DNA of 64,000 nucleotides, from the NCBI GenBank assembly GCA_963668325.1, contig OY764222.1:3100001-3164000 (forward strand), written 5' to 3'. Shown piece after piece: positions 8,208 through 17,784 of the stretch. A program made the position numbers and the translations under genes. The DNA comes from MPNP01 sp963668325 (GTDB taxonomy: Bacteria; Pseudomonadota; Alphaproteobacteria; Rhodobacterales; Rhodobacteraceae). Within the stretch, counting starts at the first letter, position 1. The number at the start of each line of letters is the position of its first letter. The notes below the pieces were generated by a model. That model made no database searches and had not been told where the DNA came from. It worked only from the letters and a program-made list of their open reading frames with translations.

Positions 8208-10937
8208 ATGTACGCTTTAACCATTCTTGGTTATTGCCCTTACTACTTGGTGAAAATCAAGCTTAACAAGGGTATTCTTCTCCTCCTTTTTCTTTTTCTG
8301 CTTTCCCCAACAGATGTTATTGCCCAAATTACATGTGATAGTAATCCCAAGGTTCTTACACCAGCAAACAATCCTCATAGTGATGGATTTGCTTGTACCG
8401 GAACTAACAACGTAGAAATCATTCTTGAAGATGGGACAGAAATATTAACTACTACTAATCCAGGAATTTCAATTACAAACAGTGACGGAGTTAGTTTCAC
8501 TGGAGAAAGAACCTTGATCAAATCAGATAACTCCGTTGGAGTGTCAGTTCTGAATTCCGATAATTATGATATTTCACTCAATTCCATTGAAACCATTGCT
8601 GATTCCCAACATGGTGTTTTGTTAAATGAAACAAACGGTGGAACCATTAAGGCAAAGAATATCAAAACTGGTGGAACACATTCTGATGGCGTCAGAATAC
8701 TTGGTGGTACTGGTGATTATGTTGTTGATGTAAAACAAATTGAAATACATGGTAATGGTGGTTTTGGAATATGGGTTGCCCCGGACACCTCAAACGAAGG
8801 AAGTTCAACAAAAATCAATGTTGAAAACATCATGTTGTCAGGAACAAATGGTGATGCCCCAAATAATGTGCAGGTTTCAGGTATCCATGTTGAGGCACCC
8901 GGTAATGTAGATATTCAATCTACTGGTAAAATTTCTACCACTGCTAATAATGTACAGGGAATTCTGGTTAATCATTTAAACCCAGGTAATTCAGTAAGTG
9001 GGACAGTTAACATCCAAGTAAATGATTTGGAAACGCAAGGTGATTTTGCCCATGGTGTCTACGTATTTTCAAAAGGCATCGAATTGCCAAAACAAATTGA
9101 AACTGAAATCAACATTTCTGTTTTCGGTAGTTTGTTAACTAACGACGCGACTTCCCAGGGGATTGTAGTTGAATCTGCTCGCTCGGATATAACCCTCACT
9201 ATTGGATCAGAAGGGACGGTTAGGACAACTAACACTGATTCAGGAACTTTTGCTCTTTTCCTGGCTGGAACCCTGAATGTAGGTGAAAACAAATCCGCAG
9301 TGATTAATAATCAGGGACTGGTTTTCGGTAACATATTTACGGAAGGATGTGCACGATACTTTAACTCTGGTACCACCATAACCCAAGAATCTATAACCAT
9401 TTCGTCTACTGACTGCCCAAATGGTACGAATGCGGGCTTCTATAATACCGGAATAGTAAATATCGGTGGGAAAGATGTGATTAAAACCACGATGTTTACT
9501 GGAAATTATATACAGGAAGAAAATGGCCAATTTATTATTGATGTTGATTGGCCAGAAAATACCATTGATCTTTTGACTATTACCGGGAGTGCCAACTTAA
9601 GTGGTAATTTAGTTGTAAATTCCGTGGGATTTCCTGATTTATCCAGTTTTGAATTTCAAAGGGATGTTGATTTTGCTGGTACGGTTATTAGTTCGCAAAC
9701 ATTTCTGACTGCTACGGAAGGAATTACTGGAACCCTACAATATAACGAAGGGTCAACCTTACTTCTGGCAAACGAGGTAACCAAATCTGGGGACAATACT
9801 GAACTGGCATTGACTTATGCCTTAGGTGATGGGCTAAGTTTACTCAACAGGAACCAAACCAACGTCTTTTGGGGGTTAAATTCATCACGGTCAGAAAGCG
9901 ATGAAATTTCAGATGTATTTCTGGACCTATTTACCGAGGTCAACCTTCCTGAACTACAAAAAATCCTTGATTCCTTAGGAAATGAAATTGCAGGGGCTAT
10001 AATTCGTTCAGAAATTAGAAATATCGAACAATCGGGCCATCCGATGGAATATTGCGACCAAAACTCCAAAGAGAAATCAGGTGTCAGCGATCAGGATTTA
10101 ACGGCAGAATGCAAATTCTTTACAGCCAAGTTTCTCAGCGGTTCCCACTCAGGAAATTTTGAACAACGAGAACATAAGGATAAATTGCTGGAAGGGTTAT
10201 TTCGAATTCCACTAGTTGAAAACATTGGTGATGGGCAAATCCAACTGTTGGGAAAAATCTCCAAAACCCAGATTAATCTCACTGATTTTGCTAAATCCGA
10301 TGGGCATTCGGGAACTCTGGGTTTAGGCTATTATCAAGAAAGTAATATCGGCACCCTATCTCTGCTTGCCCAGATAGGTTTGGGATCCTATGAAATCACA
10401 AGGAATTTACAAGTTCTTAATCAAATGTTAACAGCAAGTGGTACCTTGAAATCCCGTTCGGCAGCGATATCAGCTGGAATATCCAACTCTTTCGATATGG
10501 GATTAGGAGCTTTGAACTGGTATGTCCAGGCGGGATATTATGGCGTTAACAGCAAACCTTATTCAGAATCAGGAGGTGAAGATTTTTCCCTAGTAGTGGA
10601 CAAAACTTCCAACAAGGGTTTTGTACTTAACCCGAGGTTCAAATTCGTAGGAAAAAACTGGAATATAGGTAATTTGGATATTGCACCTTTGGTTGGGGGC
10701 GGTATTACTCATCGGCCAAATCCTGAGGTTGAATTTATGTCAAAATTTAGTGCCAGAGGGGATAAAATACTTTCAACTACCGTTTTACCAAAAACTGAAT
10801 TCAACTACTTCCTTGGAACAGATATATTACGCCCAGACAACAATCTGAAAGGCACGATTGGATATTCAGGATACATCACTGAGGGAGAATCACTTTCAGG
10901 TGAAATGATTTCGGGACAACTAACCATTCTGTTTTGA
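8208..10937 (+). CDS. Autotransporter-like outer-membrane protein
   Basis: A 909-residue secreted protein. The hydrophobic stretch GILLLLFLFLLSPTDVIAQ near residues 22-40 is a Sec signal peptide; a GTG at 8250 (residue 15) would give a more typical signal length. The passenger (about residues 41-600) is rich in Asn, Gly, Thr and Ser with repeating short beta-strands such as SGIHVEAPGNVDIQSTGKI, typical of a beta-helix. From about residue 640 the pattern changes to alternating amphipathic strands (GTLGLGYYQESNIGTLSLLA), ending in GQLTILF with a terminal Phe, the recognition signal for Bam-dependent barrel insertion. This fits type Va secretion. No catalytic motif is evident, so an adhesin or surface structural role is inferred. 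Confidence 0.75.
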   Translation: MYALTILGYCPYYLVKIKLNKGILLLLFLFLLSPTDVIAQITCDSNPKVLTPANNPHSDGFACTGTNNVEIILEDGTEILTTTNPGISITNSDGVSFTGERTLIKSDNSVGVSVLNSDNYDISLNSIETIADSQHGVLLNETNGGTIKAKNIKTGGTHSDGVRILGGTGDYVVDVKQIEIHGNGGFGIWVAPDTSNEGSSTKINVENIMLSGTNGDAPNNVQVSGIHVEAPGNVDIQSTGKISTTANNVQGILVNHLNPGNSVSGTVNIQVNDLETQGDFAHGVYVFSKGIELPKQIETEINISVFGSLLTNDATSQGIVVESARSDITLTIGSEGTVRTTNTDSGTFALFLAGTLNVGENKSAVINNQGLVFGNIFTEGCARYFNSGTTITQESITISSTDCPNGTNAGFYNTGIVNIGGKDVIKTTMFTGNYIQEENGQFIIDVDWPENTIDLLTITGSANLSGNLVVNSVGFPDLSSFEFQRDVDFAGTVISSQTFLTATEGITGTLQYNEGSTLLLANEVTKSGDNTELALTYALGDGLSLLNRNQTNVFWGLNSSRSESDEISDVFLDLFTEVNLPELQKILDSLGNEIAGAIIRSEIRNIEQSGHPMEYCDQNSKEKSGVSDQDLTAECKFFTAKFLSGSHSGNFEQREHKDKLLEGLFRIPLVENIGDGQIQLLGKISKTQINLTDFAKSDGHSGTLGLGYYQESNIGTLSLLAQIGLGSYEITRNLQVLNQMLTASGTLKSRSAAISAGISNSFDMGLGALNWYVQAGYYGVNSKPYSESGGEDFSLVVDKTSNKGFVLNPRFKFVGKNWNIGNLDIAPLVGGGITHRPNPEVEFMSKFSARGDKILSTTVLPKTEFNYFLGTDILRPDNNLKGTIGYSGYITEGESLSGEMISGQLTILF

Positions 10938-11426
10938 TGGCAAACGTTAAACAATGTGCCAACTTGGTTGAACCTTAAATTTAACGATCATAAAATATTT
11001 GCCTCTCAGCCAATAACCAATATGCTCTGAAGGGTAAAATAGGTTCCACTAGAGGCAACTCATATTTCTTCTAACTTGTTGAAAACAATCTTTAACCGCC
11101 GGATTAAGGGAAGAATAACTTTGATGAAAGCGGTGACAGGCTACTAAAAGTAATAGGAGCGAAGCCTAAGTATCAAAATTTGATAACTAGGCGAACACAC
11201 TGTACACCTTTACTGTACGGGTTGTACTTACTCCTTGTTTTTGAGGCTTGCTCATAAGTGGTCAATTTAATTTAACAAGTTTTTCTATTGGAACTCCTTC
11301 GCTAAGATTGTTCCTGTGATGTTTCCCAATCTTGGTATGTTTCTTGATAATTGGAATATTAAGCACAAATTGAAGTAGGTAAGTATTCAATACTGGAATA
11401 ATTTTGCTTGAAAGGTAGAAAAACTA
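10938..11426. other. Intergenic region, no gene recognised
   Basis: About 490 bases between the autotransporter and the amidotransferase genes. I find no RNA gene, no clear terminator and no coding frame with family similarity. Promoters for the downstream gene must lie here, but I cannot place them with confidence. Confidence 0.4.
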
Positions 11427-12206
11427 ATGACCAGACCTGTAGTTGGGATTATCGGAAATTTTTATTATCTGGATAAAGATTATCCGGTTCACTCAACTGG
11501 GACTATGAACACCCAAGCTATTTCCCAAGTAGCGAACGCTATTCCCCTTATAATTCCCTCTGATCCATCAAATTTCACCACAGAAGAACTCATTGAAACA
11601 TGTGATGGTTTCCTGTTTACTGGTGGAAAACCCAATGTTCACCCCGAGGAATATGGTGAGGAACCCACCCCTGCTCATGGAAAATTCGATCGAAACAGGG
11701 ATCAAGTGTGTTTACCTTTGATCAAAGCCTGCGAGGAAAGAGGTCAACCTATTTTGGGTGTTTGCAGGGGATTTCAGGAGTTTAATGTTGCCTTCGGGGG
11801 TACGCTTCATCCTGAAATCAGGGATTTACCTGGTATAATGAACCACCGCATGCCCCCCGAAGGAACCTTGGATGAGAAATTTTCCCTGAGACATATGGTG
11901 GATTTTATTGATGGAAGTATCTTTGAGAAGATTCTGAAATCCAGGAGTGTTTGGGTAAATTCCCTGCATGGACAGGGCATCAAAGCCAAGGGCCCAAGAA
12001 TTGTAGTTGAAGGTAGCGCCTCCGATGGAACCCCTGAAGCCCTCTCAATTGAAAATAGTATTGGATATGCGCTCGCCGTGCAATGGCACCCGGAATATAA
12101 TGCCACCAACGACCCCGTTTCATTAGGATTATTCCAGTCTTTTGGTCAGGCATTACTTGAATGGAAAAAAATGAAACACAACTTACCAAAAATGATGGTT
12201 GCCTAG
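11427..12206 (+). CDS. Class-I glutamine amidotransferase-like gamma-glutamyl hydrolase (PuuD family)
   Basis: A 259-residue cytosolic hydrolase of the peptidase C26 / gamma-glutamyl-GABA hydrolase family. The catalytic triad is visible: Cys113 in ILGVCRGFQEFN, and His and Glu in AVQWHPEYNA. FTGGKPNVHPEEYGE is the oxyanion-loop region, and VNSLHGQGI and SIENSIGYALAVQWHPE match the family. Members cleave gamma-glutamyl-GABA or related gamma-glutamyl amides in polyamine and amine catabolism. No other putrescine-pathway gene is nearby, so the true substrate is open. The gene stands alone upstream of gatB in the same direction. Confidence 0.85.
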   Translation: MTRPVVGIIGNFYYLDKDYPVHSTGTMNTQAISQVANAIPLIIPSDPSNFTTEELIETCDGFLFTGGKPNVHPEEYGEEPTPAHGKFDRNRDQVCLPLIKACEERGQPILGVCRGFQEFNVAFGGTLHPEIRDLPGIMNHRMPPEGTLDEKFSLRHMVDFIDGSIFEKILKSRSVWVNSLHGQGIKAKGPRIVVEGSASDGTPEALSIENSIGYALAVQWHPEYNATNDPVSLGLFQSFGQALLEWKKMKHNLPKMMVA

Positions 12207-12320
12207 GGTTTAGTTATTTGTGTTGCTTTAGGGCCCGAATTTTATTTGGGTCTTATTTAAATTCCCCACAAGGATAAATTCTGGCATGTTAGGACATGAA
12301 ATTTAGGATTCTTTCCTCCG

Positions 12321-13802
12321 ATGGAAACACAATTTACAGAGCCCAAACCGAAGATTATCATTGGTTCCAATGAAAATTGGGAAATGGTTATTGGATTGGA
12401 AGTACATGCCCAGGTAGTATCCAACGCCAAGCTATTCTCCTCTTCATCTACAACGTTCGGAACATCACCAAATAGTAATGTCGATTTTGTCGATGCCGCA
12501 ATGCCAGGAATGCTACCGGTTCTGAATGAGTTTTGTGTGGAGCAGGCAATTAAAACCGGGTTGGGACTAAAGGCCGAGATTAATTCCTATTCAGTTTTTG
12601 ACCGTAAGAATTATTTCTATCCTGACCTGCCACAAGGGTACCAGATTTCTCAGCTTTATCATCCGCTGGTTGGTGAAGGTGAAGTATTTATTGAATTGGA
12701 ACCAGGTGTTATCAGGAAAGTTCGGATTGAACATATTCATTTGGAACAGGATGCCGGAAAATCCCTCCATGATATTCATCCCAGCTTTTCTTACGTAGAT
12801 TTGAACAGAACTGGAATTGCCCTGATGGAAATAGTTTCATGTCCAGACCTGAGAAGCCCCGAAGAGGCGGCTGCCTATATTCTGAAATTACGCCAGATTA
12901 TGAGATACCTTGGCACATGTGATGGTAACATGCAAAATGGAAATCTCCGCGCTGATGTTAACGTTTCGGTCAGACCACAGGGAAGTAACGAATTATTCAC
13001 CAGGTGTGAAATAAAAAACATGAACTCGACGAGGTTCATTCAGCAGGCCATTGACTTTGAAGCCGAAAGGCAAGTTGGAATATGGGAAGATGGCGGGAAT
13101 GTAATGCAGGAAACCAGGTTGTATGATCCAGGAACTGGCAAAACTCGCTCCATGAGGTCCAAGGAGGAAGCACATGACTATCGATATTTTCCTTGTCCTG
13201 ATCTTCTGCCCCTGGAAATTGACCCAGAGTGGATTGAAAGTATAAAGGAGGATATCCCCGAACTCCCCGATGAATTGAAAGAACGATTAATTCGGCAATA
13301 CGAGGTTTCAAATTATGATGCAGATGTTCTGGTTGCAGAGCGAGAGAACGCTGATTTTTTTGAGCGGGTTGCTTCTAATCGCAACGGGAAACTAGCTGCA
13401 AATTGGGTAATCAACGAACTTTTTGGAAGTTTAAACAAGGAAGGACTTTCCATTAAGGAATCGCCAATTAGTCCTGAACAATTGGGATCAATTTTGGATT
13501 TGATTGAAAATGGGGAGATTTCAGGCAAAATTGCCAAGATTTTGTTTGAAATCATTTGGGCTGAAGGTGGTGATCCTTTGCAAATCGTGGATGATCGCCA
13601 GATGCGCCAAGTTTCTGATACTGATTCTATTGAAGCAATTGTTCGAGAAGTCTTGGCAGAAAACCCATCTCAGGTTGAAAAGTACAAGAAAAATCCAAAA
13701 CTTGCTGGATTTTTTGTTGGCCAAGTGATGAAAAAAACTTCTGGAAAAGCCAATCCGAAGCTAGTGAATGAAATTGTTGGGAAGCTGCTTACTGCAAGCT
13801 AG
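12321..13802 (+). CDS. gatB: Asp-tRNA(Asn)/Glu-tRNA(Gln) amidotransferase subunit B
   Basis: The 493-residue GatB subunit of the GatCAB complex, which converts mischarged Glu-tRNA(Gln) or Asp-tRNA(Asn) to the amidated forms. Diagnostic segments are MVIGLEVHAQV near the N-terminus, FDRKNYFYPDLPQGYQISQ, the kinase-like core GNLRADVNVSVRP and CEIKNMNS, and the C-terminal YqeY-like tail (about residues 345-493) ending in SGKANPKLVNEIVGKLL. Length is normal. gatA and gatC are not within the window. It converges on the bolA gene, with 23 bases between the stop codons. Confidence 0.97.
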   Translation: METQFTEPKPKIIIGSNENWEMVIGLEVHAQVVSNAKLFSSSSTTFGTSPNSNVDFVDAAMPGMLPVLNEFCVEQAIKTGLGLKAEINSYSVFDRKNYFYPDLPQGYQISQLYHPLVGEGEVFIELEPGVIRKVRIEHIHLEQDAGKSLHDIHPSFSYVDLNRTGIALMEIVSCPDLRSPEEAAAYILKLRQIMRYLGTCDGNMQNGNLRADVNVSVRPQGSNELFTRCEIKNMNSTRFIQQAIDFEAERQVGIWEDGGNVMQETRLYDPGTGKTRSMRSKEEAHDYRYFPCPDLLPLEIDPEWIESIKEDIPELPDELKERLIRQYEVSNYDADVLVAERENADFFERVASNRNGKLAANWVINELFGSLNKEGLSIKESPISPEQLGSILDLIENGEISGKIAKILFEIIWAEGGDPLQIVDDRQMRQVSDTDSIEAIVREVLAENPSQVEKYKKNPKLAGFFVGQVMKKTSGKANPKLVNEIVGKLLTAS

Positions 13803-13825
13803 CTTGGAGATTAACTTAGTGAAAA

Positions 13826-14122
13826 TTACTTCTCGTTTGGAAGTATCTCAATAGAAAGTGCATGGATTTTTGTCATTAGCTCAGGTGTAATTGCTTCGTG
13901 AACCAATCTGTGTCTTCTTAACCTGGAATAACTTTCAAATCTAGAGGAAGAAATCCTAACATGAAAATGAGTTTCACCGCTTTCATTCCATCCTTCATGC
14001 CCCTCGTGCAGATGGCTTTGGTCTTCTACCTCTAGGAATATTGGTTGAAAAAAATCGTATAATTTTGTATGGATTTGGTGTTTGATTTTCAATTTTTTTC
14101 CTTTCAATTTGGATGATATCAC
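13826..14122 (-). CDS. bolA: BolA family protein
   Basis: A 98-residue BolA-like protein, a partner of monothiol glutaredoxins in iron-sulfur trafficking and in some bacteria a stress and morphology regulator. The BolA fold is visible as LEVEDQSHLHEGHEGWNESGETHFHVRI, where the conserved His ligands and G-x-T/E-H-F form the core, followed by RLRRHRLVHEAI. In alphaproteobacteria bolA commonly lies next to a J-domain gene and cobST, as here. It is divergent from the J-domain gene, with 13 bases or more between starts, so promoters overlap the coding ends. Confidence 0.92.
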   Translation of the reverse strand: MISSKLKGKKLKIKHQIHTKLYDFFQPIFLEVEDQSHLHEGHEGWNESGETHFHVRISSSRFESYSRLRRHRLVHEAITPELMTKIHALSIEILPNEK

Positions 14123-14135
14123 GTATTAAATTATT

Positions 14136-14780
14136 TTGCCTTACTTCCCTGGTTCGTCGGAGGTATTAAATTTACGGATTATGGATAAAGATTTTTTAAA
14201 CTTCGATATTTCTGTCGCCGCTGCCAAGAAAAAAGAGAGCACTTCAAGAAAAAGCTTTCCTGGTGATGTCGATAACTCTCAAGAGAGTTGCCACATGTCA
14301 GGATGTAAACGTAAAGGGAAGTACCGGGCACCAGTCTCACCAGATAAACTGAAAGAATTTCACTGGTTCTGTAAGCAGCATATAAAAACCTATAACACCC
14401 AATGGAATTTTTATGAACATCAGAATCAAGAAGTAGGAATTGATGCCAATCCAGGAAATACCACCAGTAACAATTCCTTTTCCTGGTCAAATTTCGAGGT
14501 AAATGATGCCTTTGAAATCTTGGGAACGGAGGACAGAGGTAATAGAACGATACGTACAGTTTCGAGACTCCGATTGAGCAAAACTGAACAAAGGGCTAGT
14601 GAAATTCTTGACCTGGATGGCAATTTCAGCAAATCTGATGCGAGAAGCCGATATAGGGTAATGGTCAAGGATCTACATCCTGATATGAATAATGGAAACA
14701 GGGCTGATGAAGATCGCTTAAAGGAGGTCGTTTGGGCTTGGGAACAAATTAAACGCAGCCGCAAAATCCCCGATCTTTAA
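14136..14780 (+). CDS. J-domain (DnaJ-like) protein
   Basis: A protein of up to 214 residues with a C-terminal J domain: ILDLDGNFSKSDARSRYRVM then VKDLHPDMNNGN, with the essential HPD tripeptide. An upstream C-x-x-x-G-C-K-R...C-K-Q-H segment (CHMSGCKRKGKYRAPVS) is a likely small zinc-binding module before it. J proteins stimulate the ATPase of DnaK-type chaperones. The frame opens at TTG 14136; ATG 14181 (MDKDFLNFDISVAAAKKK) is the more likely start although its spacing from GGAGG (14158-14162) is long. It precedes cobS in the conserved alphaproteobacterial order. Confidence 0.85.
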   Translation: MPYFPGSSEVLNLRIMDKDFLNFDISVAAAKKKESTSRKSFPGDVDNSQESCHMSGCKRKGKYRAPVSPDKLKEFHWFCKQHIKTYNTQWNFYEHQNQEVGIDANPGNTTSNNSFSWSNFEVNDAFEILGTEDRGNRTIRTVSRLRLSKTEQRASEILDLDGNFSKSDARSRYRVMVKDLHPDMNNGNRADEDRLKEVVWAWEQIKRSRKIPDL

Positions 14781-14905
14781 TAAGAAATTAAACATTTCAA
14801 TCCCTCTATCCGCTTGATTAATTCATTTTCCTTGCCAATTATTGATTCCTTTCTCCCAACACAAATTTATTGTGAATTATTAAGTAAAACAAAGCAGGAA
14901 CAAAC

Positions 14906-15874
14906 ATGGTAACTGAACCAACAAAAAGGCTTTCAGTCCGAGAGGCTTTTGGAATTGACCAGGACATGGAAATATTAGGATTTGCCGAGCCATCTCCTCG
15001 AGTACCTGATATTGATTCTACCTATAAATTTGTCCCGGATACGACACTGGCCATTCTTGCCGGATTTTCCCACAACAGAAGGGTCATGATCCAGGGTTAC
15101 CATGGAACCGGGAAATCCACCCACATAGAGCAAGTTGCGGCGAGGCTTAACTGGCCCTGTGTCCGGATTAACCTCGACAGTCATATTTCCAGGATTGATT
15201 TGATTGGTAAGGATGCCATTAAGTTAAAGGATGGCAAACAAATCACTGAATTCCAAGAAGGTATCCTCCCCTGGGCATTGAGAAATAGAGTAGCTTTGGT
15301 CTTCGACGAATATGATGCCGGCAGACCGGATGTTATGTTCGTTATCCAAAGGGTTCTGGAATCCGAAGGTAAATTAACCTTGCTGGATCAAAATGAAATC
15401 ATCTACCCCCATAAGCATTTCAGAATTTTTTCAACGACTAATACAGTTGGTTTGGGAGACACAACTGGCTTATATCATGGTACCCAGCAAATCAATCAGG
15501 GTCAAATGGACCGGTGGTCATTGGTCGCAACCCTGAATTATCTTTCCCATGATGCCGAAACTCAAATCGTCCTATCCAAGGCACCTCGATACAATACCGA
15601 AAGTGGACGTGCGATAATTTCTAAAATGGTTTCCGTTGCTGACCTTACCCGTTCAGCCTTTATGAATGGCGATCTTTCTACTGTTATGAGTCCCCGAACC
15701 GTTATGGCATGGGCAGATAATGCGGAAATATTTCGAAACATCGGATATTCCTTTCAGGTTAGTTTTTTGAACAAATGTGATGAGTTGGAAAGGCCAACTG
15801 TTGCTGAATTCTATCAACGATGCTTTGGTGAAGAGTTGCCAGAGACAACTGTTAATTCCAGTGTTCATTGGTAA
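14906..15874 (+). CDS. cobS: Aerobic cobaltochelatase subunit CobS
   Basis: A 322-residue AAA+ ATPase subunit of the aerobic cobaltochelatase that inserts cobalt into hydrogenobyrinate a,c-diamide with CobN and CobT. Walker A is GYHGTGKST (residues 64-72) and Walker B is ALVFDEYDAGRPDVMF. The N-terminal VREAFGIDQDMEILGF and the FSTTNTVGLGDTTGLYHGT segment are characteristic of CobS. cobT follows after 38 bases; cobN is not in the window. The pair is sometimes retained outside cobalamin synthesis, but the sequence looks like ordinary CobS. Confidence 0.96.
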   Translation: MVTEPTKRLSVREAFGIDQDMEILGFAEPSPRVPDIDSTYKFVPDTTLAILAGFSHNRRVMIQGYHGTGKSTHIEQVAARLNWPCVRINLDSHISRIDLIGKDAIKLKDGKQITEFQEGILPWALRNRVALVFDEYDAGRPDVMFVIQRVLESEGKLTLLDQNEIIYPHKHFRIFSTTNTVGLGDTTGLYHGTQQINQGQMDRWSLVATLNYLSHDAETQIVLSKAPRYNTESGRAIISKMVSVADLTRSAFMNGDLSTVMSPRTVMAWADNAEIFRNIGYSFQVSFLNKCDELERPTVAEFYQRCFGEELPETTVNSSVHW

Positions 15875-15912
15875 GTTAAGAGTTTCTTGGCCAATAATTG
15901 TGGTTATTCGTC

Positions 15913-17784
15913 ATGTCGGGAAATGATAAAAACCACTTGGATTCGTTCAAAAAAGCCCTAACGGAAACGACACGTTCCATAGCGGGAACTGATGAATTAA
16001 CGGTACGCTTTTCGGCTGACCCTCCTGGAATGACTGGCGATATAGTCAGACTTCCCAGTTTAGGAATAAAATCATCAAAAGATGACTTTACCGTTACCCG
16101 TGGCTTGGCTGATAGCTTTGCTTTGCGGACGAAGTTTCAGAATTCAGATGTTTTTCAAAAATATATGCCCGCTGGTACCACAGCCAGGGAACTATATACA
16201 GCTATGGAAAACGCCCGATGTGAGGCTTTGGGTTGTCTGCAAATGGAAGGGGTCGCACAAAATATTAAAGCAAAGATTACCGATATTGCCAGAAAAAAGG
16301 GGCACGGTACCATTAAAGAATCTTATGAAGCACCCCTGGCCGATGCACTATCTTACTATATACACGAAACGGTTACCGGGAAATCCCTTCCACCTGAGGC
16401 GAAAAACGTCTTGAACCTGTTCTCTGATGAAATCAAATCCAGGGGCGAAAAAACCTTGGAGGGACTGGATGATGCCTTGAACGACCAAGCAGACTTTGCT
16501 CGACTAGTACGTCAACTTATCGGGGATTTTGGTTATGGTGATCAACTTGGAAATGATCCTGATGACTCCGATCAAGAGGAGAGCGATGCTCCACCGGACC
16601 CTGATGAAGATAGGCCTGATGTTGAAAATCAGGATAAGCAGGAACCTGAGGATTCTGAGAGCTATGATGAGCAATCGTTTGATGAGAACGAAGAAGGTGA
16701 CCCTTCTGAGGAATTAGAAGCCGATGATTTGGAATTAGGAGAGAGCGAAGAAGCTCCAGGTGATGAACAAGACATTGAAATCAATCGAAAATCATACTCT
16801 GAAGCAGATCCTAACTACAAAATCTTTACCAGTGAATATGATGAAATAATAAATGCTGAGGATCTGGCCGAAACCGAAGAACTTGAACGCTTAAGAGCCA
16901 ACCTTGACCAGCAATTGGAACCATATAAAGGCGCAGCTGGAAGATTGGCCAATAAACTCCAAAGAAAATTGATGGCCAAGCAAAATCGGGTTTGGGAGTT
17001 TGATCGGGAGGAAGGAATCCTTGATGCAGGAAGGCTAGCCCGGGTTGTGGCCAATCCAACCACCCCCCTGTCATTCAAAGTCGAAAAAGATACCGAATTC
17101 AAAGATACCATTGTAACCCTGCTATTGGATAATTCGGGATCTATGCGCGGCAGGCCAATTTCATTGGCTGCAATGTGCGCAGATATTCTTGCTCGCACCC
17201 TGGAACGCTGTCAGGTAAAGGTAGAAATACTTGGCTTTACCACAAAATTGTGGAAAGGTGGTAATAGCAGAATTGAATGGGCCAACAGTAGCCGCGAACC
17301 CTCTCCTGGAAGATTAAATGATATCAGGCACATCATTTATAAGAATGGTGATACTCCCTGGAGGAGAGCCAGAACTAGTCTTGGGCTGATGATGAAAGAG
17401 GGTTTGCTCAAGGAAAATATTGATGGCGAGGCCTTGGAATGGGCTCATAGCCGTATGATCAATCGGTTTGAAAGTCGAAAAATCCTAATGGTTATCTCGG
17501 ATGGTGCCCCAGTAGATGACTCAACCCTCAGTGTCAATTCTTCCAATTATCTTGAAACCCATCTCCGAAAGGTCATAGCAATGATCGGAAGGAAAAAACA
17601 GGTTGAGCTGATAGCAGTTGGGATAGGTCATGATGTAACCACCTATTATCAAAGAGCAGTAACAATTTCAGAAGTGGATCAATTGGCCGGAGTCATGACT
17701 GAACAACTCTCTGAACTTTTTGAAGCAAATCCGGTACCAGTAAAAAAATCCCTTCAGAGTCTTCAAACCATTTATTCAGGGTAA
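15913..17784 (+). CDS. cobT: Aerobic cobaltochelatase subunit CobT
   Basis: A protein of about 623 residues that partners CobS. The N-terminal domain begins RSIAGTDELTVRFS, a highly acidic Asp/Glu-rich linker runs from about residue 215 to 295, and the C-terminal von Willebrand A domain contains the MIDAS motif LLLDNSGSMRGRP and later VISDGAPVDDSTL. This layout is typical of CobT and of magnesium-chelatase D subunits. The open frame extends to a GTG at 15898, but the ATG at 15913 (MSGNDKNHLD) is preferred. The stop codon overlaps the start of the next gene (TAATG). Confidence 0.95.
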   Translation: MSGNDKNHLDSFKKALTETTRSIAGTDELTVRFSADPPGMTGDIVRLPSLGIKSSKDDFTVTRGLADSFALRTKFQNSDVFQKYMPAGTTARELYTAMENARCEALGCLQMEGVAQNIKAKITDIARKKGHGTIKESYEAPLADALSYYIHETVTGKSLPPEAKNVLNLFSDEIKSRGEKTLEGLDDALNDQADFARLVRQLIGDFGYGDQLGNDPDDSDQEESDAPPDPDEDRPDVENQDKQEPEDSESYDEQSFDENEEGDPSEELEADDLELGESEEAPGDEQDIEINRKSYSEADPNYKIFTSEYDEIINAEDLAETEELERLRANLDQQLEPYKGAAGRLANKLQRKLMAKQNRVWEFDREEGILDAGRLARVVANPTTPLSFKVEKDTEFKDTIVTLLLDNSGSMRGRPISLAAMCADILARTLERCQVKVEILGFTTKLWKGGNSRIEWANSSREPSPGRLNDIRHIIYKNGDTPWRRARTSLGLMMKEGLLKENIDGEALEWAHSRMINRFESRKILMVISDGAPVDDSTLSVNSSNYLETHLRKVIAMIGRKKQVELIAVGIGHDVTTYYQRAVTISEVDQLAGVMTEQLSELFEANPVPVKKSLQSLQTIYSG